A stretch of 64,000 nt of DNA, from the NCBI RefSeq assembly GCF_009469605.1, contig NZ_SSXU01000004.1:248001-312000 (forward strand), written 5' to 3'. The stretch comes from Zoogloea sp. 1C4. Lineage in GTDB: Bacteria; Pseudomonadota; Gammaproteobacteria; Burkholderiales; Rhodocyclaceae. Position 1 is the stretch's first letter. Every line of letters starts with the position of its first letter. The notes under the pieces are model-generated. The model made no database searches. It was not told the origin of the DNA and saw only the letters and a list, made by a program, of their open reading frames with translations. A program made the position numbers and the translations under genes. Of the stretch, positions 56,701-63,361 are shown piece after piece.

Positions 56701-57163
56701 CCGCGTCCTGCTCATCAGCGGCAACGCGGTCTATCGGCACCTCCTGCCCGACGGGCATCGGGTAAGCGGCTTCGTGCTCAGCGACGGGGTGTTCCTCACC
56801 GCGCTGGAGCTGAAACAGATGCGCACGATGCCGGAACTGGTCTTCCTCAACGGCTGCCACGTGGGCCGCGCGGCACTTGGGGGCGACGACGGCCCATCGG
56901 AAAACATGGTGCTGGCGCTCCTGAAGGCCGGGGTGCAGGCGGTGGTGGCCCCCGGCTGGGTGGTGGATGACGATGGCGCGGCCGAGTTCTCCGAAACCTT
57001 CTTCGCCGCCCTGTCCGAAGGCCAGCGCTTCGAGGATGCTGTGGCCGCCGCCCGGCAGGCGACCTTCCGGACCGCGCCGCAAGCCACCACCTGGGCCGCG
57101 TACCAGGCCTGGGGCGACCCGGACTACCGGCTGCTGCCGCCGCCCGCGTCCGAAGCCGCCTGA
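53747..57163 (+). CDS. TIR–CHAT effector protein with N-terminal ternary-system domain, conflict-system gene 4
   Basis: A 1138-residue multidomain protein. Residues 1–165 are helical (LLLLMHAAVPETLRPDLLNLIRVNFL, then VLFSPLATALGGGYYRIDAQVR), a pattern I know from third components of MoxR–vWA systems. Two deoxyribosyltransferase/DUF4071-like domains follow at about 260–390 (VIQPVGTWTDPDNG) and 450–610 (VIQGFGFRTDPVTG). A TIR domain lies at about 633–760 (RVFISYVHEYRQYAAPLARAL, candidate catalytic Glu703/705 in AEIERA). An Ala/Glu linker leads to a CHAT domain (about 860–1138): Cys1037 in VFLNGCHVGR is kept, but the catalytic His position reads SGNA (Asn993). The end overlaps the convergent rarD by 40 bp. 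Confidence 0.85.
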   Translation: MPYPAALGQRPLEVHEAYAALEQYAADYGRDPLLLLMHAAVPETLRPDLLNLIRVNFLAAHGPDPSLEADVLFSPLATALGGGYYRIDAQVRWHCLVMLRSLYRHDPRPRIRRIAELLWRYVEAREHQASRAADPQLAEFLDIQRWVALAFLEPASAAHAFADALRQTHADGSTVALRLGGLASAIELPLAGQPELLAYARGLDALAGGNDAEAERLLGALGSDEIRVGDIVLKAPEAVLADYRATGARAGDLASSGKPRRTCLVIQPVGTWTDPDNGRIVDLDAAYRVIRETAADAGLDCHRTDLLALVVSANEQWPALLRNILSADVVICDLSTGDVAMRYLAGVCFALGAHKVSLIAEAQASKWQPPALFGSVIRYSASENPESWGKAALGTQLTATEASQPPVGHNPIHGALAEPPTSMAAPPSLAADGEMADQTPPYATSPGDLTSVCPVIQGFGFRTDPVTGRSLDLDQSYAVIAAAVTAVGFECTRPDITSAGLPSEALDLLLRAPVAIVDLSLGLPDVLLQLGLRHGLRPGRTLLLAEEGYRIPPELASLRILRYKDGVNQRDSTEARRLQVEITRWLKEAMANPAVDSPVYLTLPNLRPPVRRPAAPEPETLAEDPAPPQSRPRVFISYVHEYRQYAAPLARALQAEGIDVAWDMDLKAGDNWQERLTAMLDEADALVAVAGTLTAGRPNPLAEIERAKQQGKRLFPVLVDPIKEPATLLESWAANTDDSGYVRWLATVSEAERPAAITETAQRIAEAISLSAAPAEGAEAEEVAESEEAAAATTATWELTIRQRGEGGLQFVLLIDGERIEATVHFQQTLVVKLVDELLAGMYLLPDAAQALRQLLLPREFIALGAPARYRLTLGPGSAALPWELIFHHPDDPFAHLGPRNVLRRLDGLRMPQPRRTLSARALLIGNPLIVGTFPIHEDGQPTLLGVEQELAGVARSLTAAGLEVSVGTEESASTVMSRLFGRDYRVLLISGNAVYRHLLPDGHRVSGFVLSDGVFLTALELKQMRTMPELVFLNGCHVGRAALGGDDGPSENMVLALLKAGVQAVVAPGWVVDDDGAAEFSETFFAALSEGQRFEDAVAAARQATFRTAPQATTWAAYQAWGDPDYRLLPPPASEAA

Positions 57164-58047
57164 CCCGCCGCCCGGTACTTCTGCCAGCCGCTCCAGCTGT
57201 AGAACACCAGCCCGATCCAGATCAGCGCGAAGGTGGCGAGCCGGGCCGGCGGCAGATCCTCGCCGAACAGCCACACCGCGGTGACCAGCTGCATCGTCGG
57301 GTTGATGTACATGAGCATGCCCACGGTGGCGAGGTTGAGGCGCTGGGTGGCCGCCGCAAACAGCATCAGCGGCAGCGCCGTCAGCACCCCCGACATGGCC
57401 AGCAGGAACAACGTGGTGCCGTCGTGGCCGGTGACCACCCCGTGCCCGCGGGCGCCCTGCCACAGGGCGTACAGCCCCACCAGCGGCAGCATGGTGAGGG
57501 TTTCGAGCCACAGGCCGGAGATCGCATCCACCGGCACCTGCTTTCTCACCAGCCCGTAAAGCCCGAAGGTGCCCCCCAGGAACAGCGACACCCACGGCAG
57601 GCTGCCCAGCGCGGCAAACTCGTTGCCCACCGCCGCCACCGCCAGCCCCACGGCCAGCCACTCCTTGGGGTTGAGGCGCTCCTTGAGCACCAGCATGCCC
57701 AGCATCACATTGACGAGCGGGGTGAGGAAATAGCCCAGGCTCGCGGCGATCACCAGGCGCTGGTCCACCGCCCACAGAAAGCCCAGCCAGTTGGAGCCCA
57801 CCAGCAGCGCAGCCAGCGCCAGCCGCGGCACCGCGCCGGGATGCCGGGCCGCCGCGCCGAGGCGCGCCCAGCCCCGGTTGGCGGTGATGATGAGGCTCAC
57901 GAACAGGCACGCCCACAGGGCGCGGTTGCACAGCACGTCGGCCGGGCTCACGTGGCCCAGCTGCCGGAAGAACAGCGGGAAGAAACCCCAGATGCCGTAG
58001 GCACCGAGGCCAAAGCCGATGCCGGCGAGGGTTCTGCCTTTTTCCAC
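57124..58047 (-). CDS. rarD: RarD-type EamA permease
   Basis: A 307-residue ten-helix permease of the RarD group: GIGFGLGAYGIWGFFPLFFRQLGHVSPADVLCNRALWACLF and GYFLTPLVNVMLGMLVLKERLNPKEWLAVGLA are its signatures. The GTG at 58047 fits the usual RarD start just before the first helix; an ATG 54 bp upstream is possible. Substrate is unknown. Its 3' end overlaps the effector gene on the other strand by 40 bp. Confidence 0.9.
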   Translation of the reverse strand: MEKGRTLAGIGFGLGAYGIWGFFPLFFRQLGHVSPADVLCNRALWACLFVSLIITANRGWARLGAAARHPGAVPRLALAALLVGSNWLGFLWAVDQRLVIAASLGYFLTPLVNVMLGMLVLKERLNPKEWLAVGLAVAAVGNEFAALGSLPWVSLFLGGTFGLYGLVRKQVPVDAISGLWLETLTMLPLVGLYALWQGARGHGVVTGHDGTTLFLLAMSGVLTALPLMLFAAATQRLNLATVGMLMYINPTMQLVTAVWLFGEDLPPARLATFALIWIGLVFYSWSGWQKYRAAGQAASDAGGGSSR

Positions 58048-58162
58048 GATCGGGGATTTACGGAGATTCGGAGCCGCACGATAGCACCGGCCATCGGCCA
58101 ATGACCGTCCGGGTTTTCCCAGGCGCTACAATGGCGCCATTCCACTGCAAGGAAGGCCCGTC

Positions 58163-58489
58163 ATGTTGATCATCTTCAAATCCCCCGCCAGCGGCGACGT
58201 GATCATGTTCGAGAAGAACGGCAAGGAAATGCTCACCGTGCTCGAAAAAGACCCGGCCGACCCGAAGGGCATCTTCACCGTCGAACAGCTCCCCGCCGCC
58301 ATCACCACCCTCAAGGCTGCCATCGAAGCCGACAAGGCCAAAAAGGCCGAACAGTCCGACGACGCCGACAAGGACGACGAGCCCAAGACGCCCGGCGGCG
58401 TGGTGAGCTTCTTCCAGCGCGCGGTGCCGCTCCTCGAGCTGCTCGAACGCTCCCTGAAAGACAAGGTGCCGGTCACCTGGGGCGTCTGA
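58163..58489 (+). CDS. DUF1840 protein
   Basis: A 108-residue protein matching DUF1840: MLIIFKSPASGDVIMFEKNGKEML at the start and GGVVSFFQRAVPLLELLERS near the end, with a Lys/Asp/Glu-rich middle. The family is small, found mainly in betaproteobacteria, and of unknown function. It is 21 bp upstream of the SprT-like gene. Confidence 0.88.
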   Translation: MLIIFKSPASGDVIMFEKNGKEMLTVLEKDPADPKGIFTVEQLPAAITTLKAAIEADKAKKAEQSDDADKDDEPKTPGGVVSFFQRAVPLLELLERSLKDKVPVTWGV

Positions 58490-58510
58490 TCGGGCCGGAG
58501 CCACGCCGTC

Positions 58511-58876
58511 ATGACTCAACGCGACATTGACCTGGCCCTCGAACTCGTGCGCGAGCACCTGCCTGACCTGGGCATCCCCCGGCGCCTGTGCACCCGCCGC
58601 CTGTCACCGGCGGGCCGGGTGCTCGGCCAGTACCGCTGGCACTCCGACACCCTGCGCCTCAACCCGCGCTACCTCGCCCGCCTGTCGGACGACGACGCGC
58701 TGGACCTGCTCGACACCCTGCTCCACGAACTCCTCCACAAGGCCTCGCCCCTGTGGAAGCAGCTGCGCGACAGCTTCCGCCCGCACCCCGAAATCTGGAT
58801 GCGCGCCGAATCCCTCGCCACCCAGCTCGGCCCCACCTACCTCGCCCGCCGCCGGACGGCGGAGGTGACGGCCTGA
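58511..58876 (+). CDS. SprT-like zinc metalloprotease-fold protein
   Basis: A 121-residue protein with LLDTLLHELLHKASP: HELLH is the HExxH zinc/catalytic motif of SprT-like domains, and HPEIWMRAESLATQLG could supply the third ligand His. It is shorter than Spartan-type SprT (about 165 residues) and has no CxxC zinc ribbon. SprT relatives cleave DNA–protein crosslinks; that function here is inference. GGAG precedes the ATG, and it follows DUF1840 by 21 bp. Confidence 0.75.
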   Translation: MTQRDIDLALELVREHLPDLGIPRRLCTRRLSPAGRVLGQYRWHSDTLRLNPRYLARLSDDDALDLLDTLLHELLHKASPLWKQLRDSFRPHPEIWMRAESLATQLGPTYLARRRTAEVTA

Positions 58877-58882
58877 CCGGCC

Positions 58883-58908
58883 CCGGCTGGCACCCGCCAG
58901 CCGGATTT
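58883..58908 (+). terminator. Hairpin after the SprT-like gene, weak terminator
   Basis: CCGGCTGGC and GCCAGCCGG form a 9-bp stem with an ACCC loop, followed by ATTTCAGG, only three T in a row. It starts 6 bp after the stop codon. Confidence 0.6.
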
Positions 58909-59003
58909 CAGGTTTCTTGATTTACCCAGCCCCCGTGGCTAACATCGATTTGCGCAGCCAGATCCGGCTCGCGTCACTTTTAGAGGTTTGGATGTTGGAG
59001 CTT

Positions 59004-59120
59004 GCAGTAATCCGATAACCCGATCCCTGCTCCGGCAGGCGTATTCAGGTTATCGCGATCAAAAACGTTTGGCGTGCCGCCCGCTGGTGGCCTGCCGTTT
59101 CTGTTCGTTCAGATTACTGC
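59004..59120 (+). ncRNA. Candidate structured leader RNA of rsgA
   Basis: Nested inverted repeats suggest a three-way junction: the outer stem GCAGTAATC (59004–59012) pairs with GATTACTGC (59112–59120); inside it GATAACC (59014–59020) pairs with GGTTATC (59048–59054), enclosing CCTGC-TCCG-GCAGG (59026–59039) with a UNCG-like loop; a second arm near 59076–59091 (GCCGCC/GGTGGC) completes the fold. It ends 15 nt before the rsgA ATG, so it could mask or expose translation initiation. It matches no riboswitch I recognise. Confidence 0.5.
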
Positions 59121-59135
59121 CAATGGTTTTCCAAC

Positions 59136-60209
59136 ATGACCACTTCCAGACCGAAGCAGGCGCATTCTCACGCGCCCGCCAATTCATTCCCCACGTCTCA
59201 TTCAGGCGAAGCCATCGCCAGGATCACGGCGGTCGATCGCGACCATTACATCGTCAGGCGTGACGAGCGCGAGGTGCCCGCAAGGCTCACCGGCCGGGCC
59301 GTCCATTCCGCCGATTCCCCGGTGGAGCTTCCCTGCGTCGGTGACTGGGTCAGCGTGACGTTTCACGACGCCGGCGCCCATGCGAGCATCCTCGACATCC
59401 AGCCGCGCACGTCGTTTCTGAGACGTCGCCGCCCCGGTGGCAACGCTGAGTTCCAGATGATCGCCGCGAACATCGATGTGGCCTTCATCGTTCAGTCGTG
59501 CCACTTTGATTTCAATGTGCGACGGCTCGAACGCTATCTCGTCATGACGCGCGACGGGCAGATCGAGCCGGTCATCCTGCTCACCAAGACCGACCTGATC
59601 AGCCCCGAGGCGCTGGATGATTTGCTCGCAAGCATTCGCCGTGCAGGCATCGACGCCCGCGTCATCCCCATCAGCAACGTCAGCGGTCAGGGCGTTGAAA
59701 CGGTGCGCGAGTTGATCCTGCCGGGAAAGACGTACTGCCTGCTCGGCTCGTCCGGCGTTGGCAAGACGACGCTCGTCAATGGCCTGATCGGCAAATCCGA
59801 TCTGGCCACCGGCGTGGTGAGTCACTCCGGCGAAGGCCGGCATACGACCACCCGGCGCCAGCTCATCGCGCTTGAAAACGGCGGGCTGTTGATCGACATG
59901 CCGGGCATGCGCGAACTGGGCATGCTCGATGTCAGCGAAGGCCTCGACGCCAGTTTTTCCGATGTCGAGGCCTATTCATCGAGGTGTCGCTTCGCCAACT
60001 GCACGCACACCAGCGAGCCGGGCTGCGCCATTCAGGCTGCCATCGCCCAGGGCGCGCTGGACTCTTCACACCTTCAGAGCTACCAGAAGCTCAGGCGGGA
60101 ATCCGAATTTCACGGCATGTCCCACCCTGAGAAGCGCAAGAAGGACAGGGCCTTCGGAAAGGTCGTGCGGGCCACCATCAAAGCCAAGGGGAGGCGATAC
60201 GACGATTAG
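59136..60209 (+). CDS. rsgA: Ribosome small-subunit GTPase RsgA (YjeQ)
   Basis: A 357-residue circularly permuted GTPase. An OB fold (about 25–95, LPCVGDWVSV) is followed by the permuted motifs: LLTKTDLI (G4), LLGSSGVGKTTLVN (P-loop), TTTRRQL and DMPGMRELG (G3), then the zinc finger CRFANCTHTSEPGC. It matures the 30S subunit. The longer N-terminus and visibly lower GC and different codon use than its neighbours hint at a paralogue or transferred copy. A structured leader precedes it and a strong terminator follows. Confidence 0.93.
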   Translation: MTTSRPKQAHSHAPANSFPTSHSGEAIARITAVDRDHYIVRRDEREVPARLTGRAVHSADSPVELPCVGDWVSVTFHDAGAHASILDIQPRTSFLRRRRPGGNAEFQMIAANIDVAFIVQSCHFDFNVRRLERYLVMTRDGQIEPVILLTKTDLISPEALDDLLASIRRAGIDARVIPISNVSGQGVETVRELILPGKTYCLLGSSGVGKTTLVNGLIGKSDLATGVVSHSGEGRHTTTRRQLIALENGGLLIDMPGMRELGMLDVSEGLDASFSDVEAYSSRCRFANCTHTSEPGCAIQAAIAQGALDSSHLQSYQKLRRESEFHGMSHPEKRKKDRAFGKVVRATIKAKGRRYDD

Positions 60210-60222
60210 CAGCTAGCACATA

Positions 60223-60265
60223 GGCAAAAGGGCGTTTCCCGGTACGCGGGGAAACGCCCTTTGCC
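60223..60265. terminator. Strong bidirectional terminator after rsgA
   Basis: GGCAAAAGGGCGTTTCCC pairs with GGGAAACGCCCTTTGCC around a short GC loop, an almost perfect 17-bp stem with T-runs on either side. It lies between rsgA and the convergent isochorismatase gene. Confidence 0.9.
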
Positions 60266-60325
60266 GCGCGCATTTTCTACCGATCAACACCCGCTTCGGC
60301 TTGCCGATGCAGTCGGTCAGCCGGC

Positions 60326-60931
60326 TCAGGCATCGGCAATCGCCGCGCCGTTCGCCACCACCAGCGCGAACGCGTCCGACATCCCGGCCAGGTTGGCCCG
60401 CTGCACTTCTGCCGCCGGCACCACGCTGCCGTCCGGGCCGGGCAGGTCGCGGGTGGCGGTGGCCGACGCCGGCACGCACACCGGCCAGCCCAGGTTCACC
60501 GCGCCGCGAGCGGTGGAATTGACGCAGTTGTGGGTCATGAAGCCGCAGATCACCAGCTGACGTTTGTCACCCAGCGCGTTGAGCTGCGCCTCCAGATCGG
60601 TGCCGATGAAGCCGTTGGCGTGGCGCTTCACCACGCGCCCCTCGCCCGCCACCGGCGCCACCTGGCTGGCAATCGCGCCGTTCTCGCCATTCACGTCGAA
60701 GGGCGATCCCGGGCCAGCATCGTGCTGGATGTGGATCACCGGCGCACCCACGGCCCGGGCCCGGGCCAGCAGCGTCGCGCATTCGTCCATCGCCGCCTCG
60801 ATGCCGTCGAGCTTCATCAGGCCGCTCAGGTAGGTGTTCTGGGCATCGACGATGATGAGCACCGACTGGGACAAGGGCGCCGGCGCGGCGGGTTTGCCCA
60901 TCAACTGGCGCAGGGTGAAGGCTTCGGTCAT
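60326..60931 (-). CDS. Isochorismatase-family cysteine hydrolase
   Basis: A 201-residue hydrolase. LIIVDAQNTY carries the catalytic Asp, VVKRHANGFIGTDL the Lys, and GFMTHNCVNSTARGA the nucleophile Cys, the complete triad of nicotinamidase/isochorismatase enzymes. The substrate (an amide such as nicotinamide, ureidoacrylate or N-carbamoyl compound) is not determined. It is divergent from the LysR regulator with 120 bp between, the usual arrangement of a regulator and its single target. Confidence 0.9.
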   Translation of the reverse strand: MTEAFTLRQLMGKPAAPAPLSQSVLIIVDAQNTYLSGLMKLDGIEAAMDECATLLARARAVGAPVIHIQHDAGPGSPFDVNGENGAIASQVAPVAGEGRVVKRHANGFIGTDLEAQLNALGDKRQLVICGFMTHNCVNSTARGAVNLGWPVCVPASATATRDLPGPDGSVVPAAEVQRANLAGMSDAFALVVANGAAIADA

Positions 60932-61016
60932 GACGTGTCTCCTTGTGTTGGTTGGGATGGCTGCAGATTAGGCCCGGCGACATCCTGCGTAAATGCACAC
61001 GATTGCCGGCCGCTCC

Positions 61017-61028
61017 TGCAAAATTGCA
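61017..61028. promoter_or_regulatory. Possible LysR-type binding dyad
   Basis: TGCAA and TTGCA around AA, in the divergent gap between the hydrolase and LysR genes, 24 bp before the LysR ATG. Confidence 0.35.
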
Positions 61029-61051
61029 ACACCCAACCCGGAGCCCCGCCC

Positions 61052-61909
61052 ATGAACTGGGACGACCTGCGCTTTCTCGTGGTGATCGGCCGCGAAGGCA
61101 CCCTGGCCGGCGCCGCCCGCCGCCTGAAGGTGGACCAGACCACCGTCGCCCGCCGCCTGCGCGCGCTGGAAGACGCCCTCGGCACGCCCCTCTTCGAGCG
61201 CAGCGACGGCCGCTGGCAGCCCACCGCCACCGGCGCCCGGGTGCTGGAGCGCGCCACCCGCATCGAGGAAGACGTGGCCGGCCTCACCCGCATCGCCGAC
61301 GCCGGCCGGCCCGGCATCCACGGCACGGTGCGCATCACCTCGGTAGGGGCGATCATCGCCGACTGGCTGGTGCCGCGCCTGCCGGATCTGTACGCCCGCC
61401 ACCCGGGGCTCGACGTGGCGCTGGTGGGCAGCAACGACAACCTCAACGTGGCCCGCCGCGAGGCCGACATCGCCATCCGCCTGGCCAGGCCAGAGACCGG
61501 CGACTTCGTGATCCGCAAGCTCGCCGACGTGGGCTTTGCGGTCTATGCCTCCGCCGCGGGCGAGCCCCCCGACTCCTGGGTGTGCTACGACGAAGACCTC
61601 GCCCACACCCCCGAGATGCGCTGGCTCGCCCCCCGGCTGGCCGACAGCCGGGTACGCCTGCGCAGCAACGGCGTGGAAGCCCTCACCCGCGCGGTGGCCG
61701 CCGGCATCGGGCAAGCCGTGCTGCCCTGCTTCATCGCCGACACCCACACCGGCCTCACCCGCCAGAGCGGCCCGGCGCCCGTGGTGACACGGGAGTTGTG
61801 GCTGCTGATCCACCCGGACGCAAAGCAGCAACCGCGGGTGGCCGCCGTGGCCGAATGGCTGGCAGCCCAGTTCGCCGAGCATCGCCCCGCCTTCCTCGGC
61901 CCCCCGTAG
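61052..61909 (+). CDS. LysR-family transcriptional regulator
   Basis: A 285-residue LysR regulator. WDDLRFLVVIGREGTLAGAARRLKVDQTTVARRLRALEDALGTPLFER is the N-terminal HTH; the effector-binding domain follows, with TVRITSVGAIIADWLVPRLPDL and READIAIRLARPETGDF. It probably controls the divergent isochorismatase-type gene. The stop codon (TAG) is at the edge of a class B REP-like doublet. Confidence 0.9.
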   Translation: MNWDDLRFLVVIGREGTLAGAARRLKVDQTTVARRLRALEDALGTPLFERSDGRWQPTATGARVLERATRIEEDVAGLTRIADAGRPGIHGTVRITSVGAIIADWLVPRLPDLYARHPGLDVALVGSNDNLNVARREADIAIRLARPETGDFVIRKLADVGFAVYASAAGEPPDSWVCYDEDLAHTPEMRWLAPRLADSRVRLRSNGVEALTRAVAAGIGQAVLPCFIADTHTGLTRQSGPAPVVTRELWLLIHPDAKQQPRVAAVAEWLAAQFAEHRPAFLGPP

Positions 61910-61914
61910 GTCTT

Positions 61915-61988
61915 CTGTAGGTCGGACTTCAGTCCGACATCGCTGCCGCACAAGCCGACGCATGTCGGACTGAAGGCCGACTTACGGG
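61915..61988. repeat. REP-like palindrome doublet, class B
   Basis: A perfect arm (CTGTAG then GTCGGACTTCAGTCCGAC) at 61915–61938 and a degraded inverted arm (GTCGGACTGAAGGCCGAC then TTACGGG) from 61964, separated by 25 bp. It starts 6 bp after the LysR stop codon. Confidence 0.82.
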
Positions 61989-62173
61989 CGCACCGGCGTG
62001 CGGGTCGGGCCGTCCGCCATGCGGCATAACGACGCACATTAGAAAACACTAATAAACCAAGGCTATATTGAAAGTGACCGGCCAGCCTGCCGGTCCACCG
62101 CCGCCCGGTCGCATGACCGTCTCTCCCTCGGCCTGTCTCCGGGCGGTCCCTCCCCGCAAATCCGGAGACCGCC

Positions 62174-62482
62174 ATGACATCGCGCCACATCCTGTCGCTT
62201 GCCGCCCTGTGCTGCCTCGTGCTGACCGGCCCCGTCGGCGCCGCCGACACCACCTACGGCAGCCAGCTCATGACCCCGCAGGAGCGCGCCGAACACCGCG
62301 CCACCCTGCGCAACCAGGCCACCGAGGCCGAGCGCAACGCCTACCGACAGCAGCACCACGACGCCATGCAGGCCCGCGCCCGCGAACGCGGCGTCCAGCT
62401 GCCCGACACCCCACCTGCCCAGGGTGGCGGCGCCAATCGCCGAGCCGGCGGGCAGGGCATGGGCCCGCGCGGCGGACGCTGA
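62174..62482 (+). CDS. Small exported protein, Gln/Arg-rich
   Basis: A 102-residue precursor with a Sec signal (MTSRHILSLAALCCLVLTGPVGAA). The mature helical part MTPQERAEHRATLRNQATEAERNAYRQQHHDAMQARARERG resembles small periplasmic helical proteins of betaproteobacteria; the tail is Gly/Arg-rich. Function unknown. It starts 12 bp after CCGGAGA and is followed 37 bp later by the DUF2202 gene. Confidence 0.75.
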   Translation: MTSRHILSLAALCCLVLTGPVGAADTTYGSQLMTPQERAEHRATLRNQATEAERNAYRQQHHDAMQARARERGVQLPDTPPAQGGGANRRAGGQGMGPRGGR

Positions 62483-62519
62483 TCCGCTCCACCTCCTGCC
62501 TCTCACACCACCGACCGCC

Positions 62520-63218
62520 ATGAAAACCCATCGCCTCAGGATCGCCTCGACCCTCTTCGCCGCCTGCCTCCTCGCTGCCTGTGGCGGGAGCGGTGGCGGC
62601 ACCCAACAAGGGGGCGCCCCCTTCGTTGTCAATGCCGACGGCACTTCCAGCTTCGTCAGCAGCGCCCTCGGCACCACGCTGGCGGCGCTGCCCCTCGAAA
62701 GTCTCAGCACCGCGGAGAGTGCCTCGCTCACTTACATGCGCGAGGAAGAGAAGCTGGCCCACGACGTGTATGCCCGCCTGAACACCCTGTGGGGCAGCCA
62801 GACGCCCGTTTTCGGCAACATCGCCCAGAGCGAGGCCACCCACACCGAAGCCGTCCGGCTGCTGCTGGTGCGCTACAGCCTGCCGGACCCCGCCGCCAAC
62901 CTGGGCGAAGGGCTGTTCGTCGCACCGGTGCTGCAACAGCTCTACTACGACCTCACCGCCCAGGGCAGCACGTCGCTGATCAACGCCCTGCGGGTAGGCG
63001 CCGCGATCGAGGAGATCGACATCCTCGACCTGGAAAACGCCCTGCCCACCATCGACAACCAGGACATCCGGCAGGTGTACGCCAACCTCCTCAAGGGCTC
63101 GCGCAACCACCTGCGCGCCTTCGTGCAGGCGCTGGCCCAGCAGGGCGTGACCTACACCCCGGCCTACCTCACCACCGACGCCTACACCGCCATCGTCACC
63201 ACCGCCTTCGAGCGCTGA
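62520..63218 (+). CDS. DUF2202 ferritin-like lipoprotein
   Basis: A 232-residue precursor. The lipobox LLAAC gives lipidation at Cys21 and a Gly-rich tether follows. SLTYMREEEKLAHDVYARLNTLWG, IAQSEATHTEAVRLLLVRYSLPDP, AAIEEIDILDLENAL and GSRNHLRAFVQAL are the helices of DUF2202, a ferritin-like four-helix bundle with Glu and His residues in place for a di-iron site. It is probably anchored to the periplasmic face of a membrane. It is likely co-transcribed with the small exported gene before it. Confidence 0.88.
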   Translation: MKTHRLRIASTLFAACLLAACGGSGGGTQQGGAPFVVNADGTSSFVSSALGTTLAALPLESLSTAESASLTYMREEEKLAHDVYARLNTLWGSQTPVFGNIAQSEATHTEAVRLLLVRYSLPDPAANLGEGLFVAPVLQQLYYDLTAQGSTSLINALRVGAAIEEIDILDLENALPTIDNQDIRQVYANLLKGSRNHLRAFVQALAQQGVTYTPAYLTTDAYTAIVTTAFER

Positions 63219-63230
63219 GGCCCTCGCCCA

Positions 63231-63342
63231 CCTGTAGGTCGGGTTAGCGCAGCGTAACCCGACATGCATTTCCACGACTGACGTGACGTGATTCGATCAC
63301 CGGTTGTCGGGTTACGCCCTGCGGGCTAACCCGACCTACAGG
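63231..63342. repeat. REP-like palindrome doublet, class A
   Basis: The left arm (CCTGTAGGTCGGGTTAGC… at 63231–63263) and its inverted partner (63306–63342) lie 42 bp apart. The right arm is identical to that at 19526–19559 over its whole length; both share the CTGTAGGTCGG end with class B. Confidence 0.85.
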
Positions 63343-63361
63343 TCCTACAGGTGCGCAAGAA

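Noticed and set aside
59004-59120. Integron attC site
   Set aside because: The nested repeats lack the conserved GTTRRRY and RYYYAAC core sites, and no integrase gene is near.
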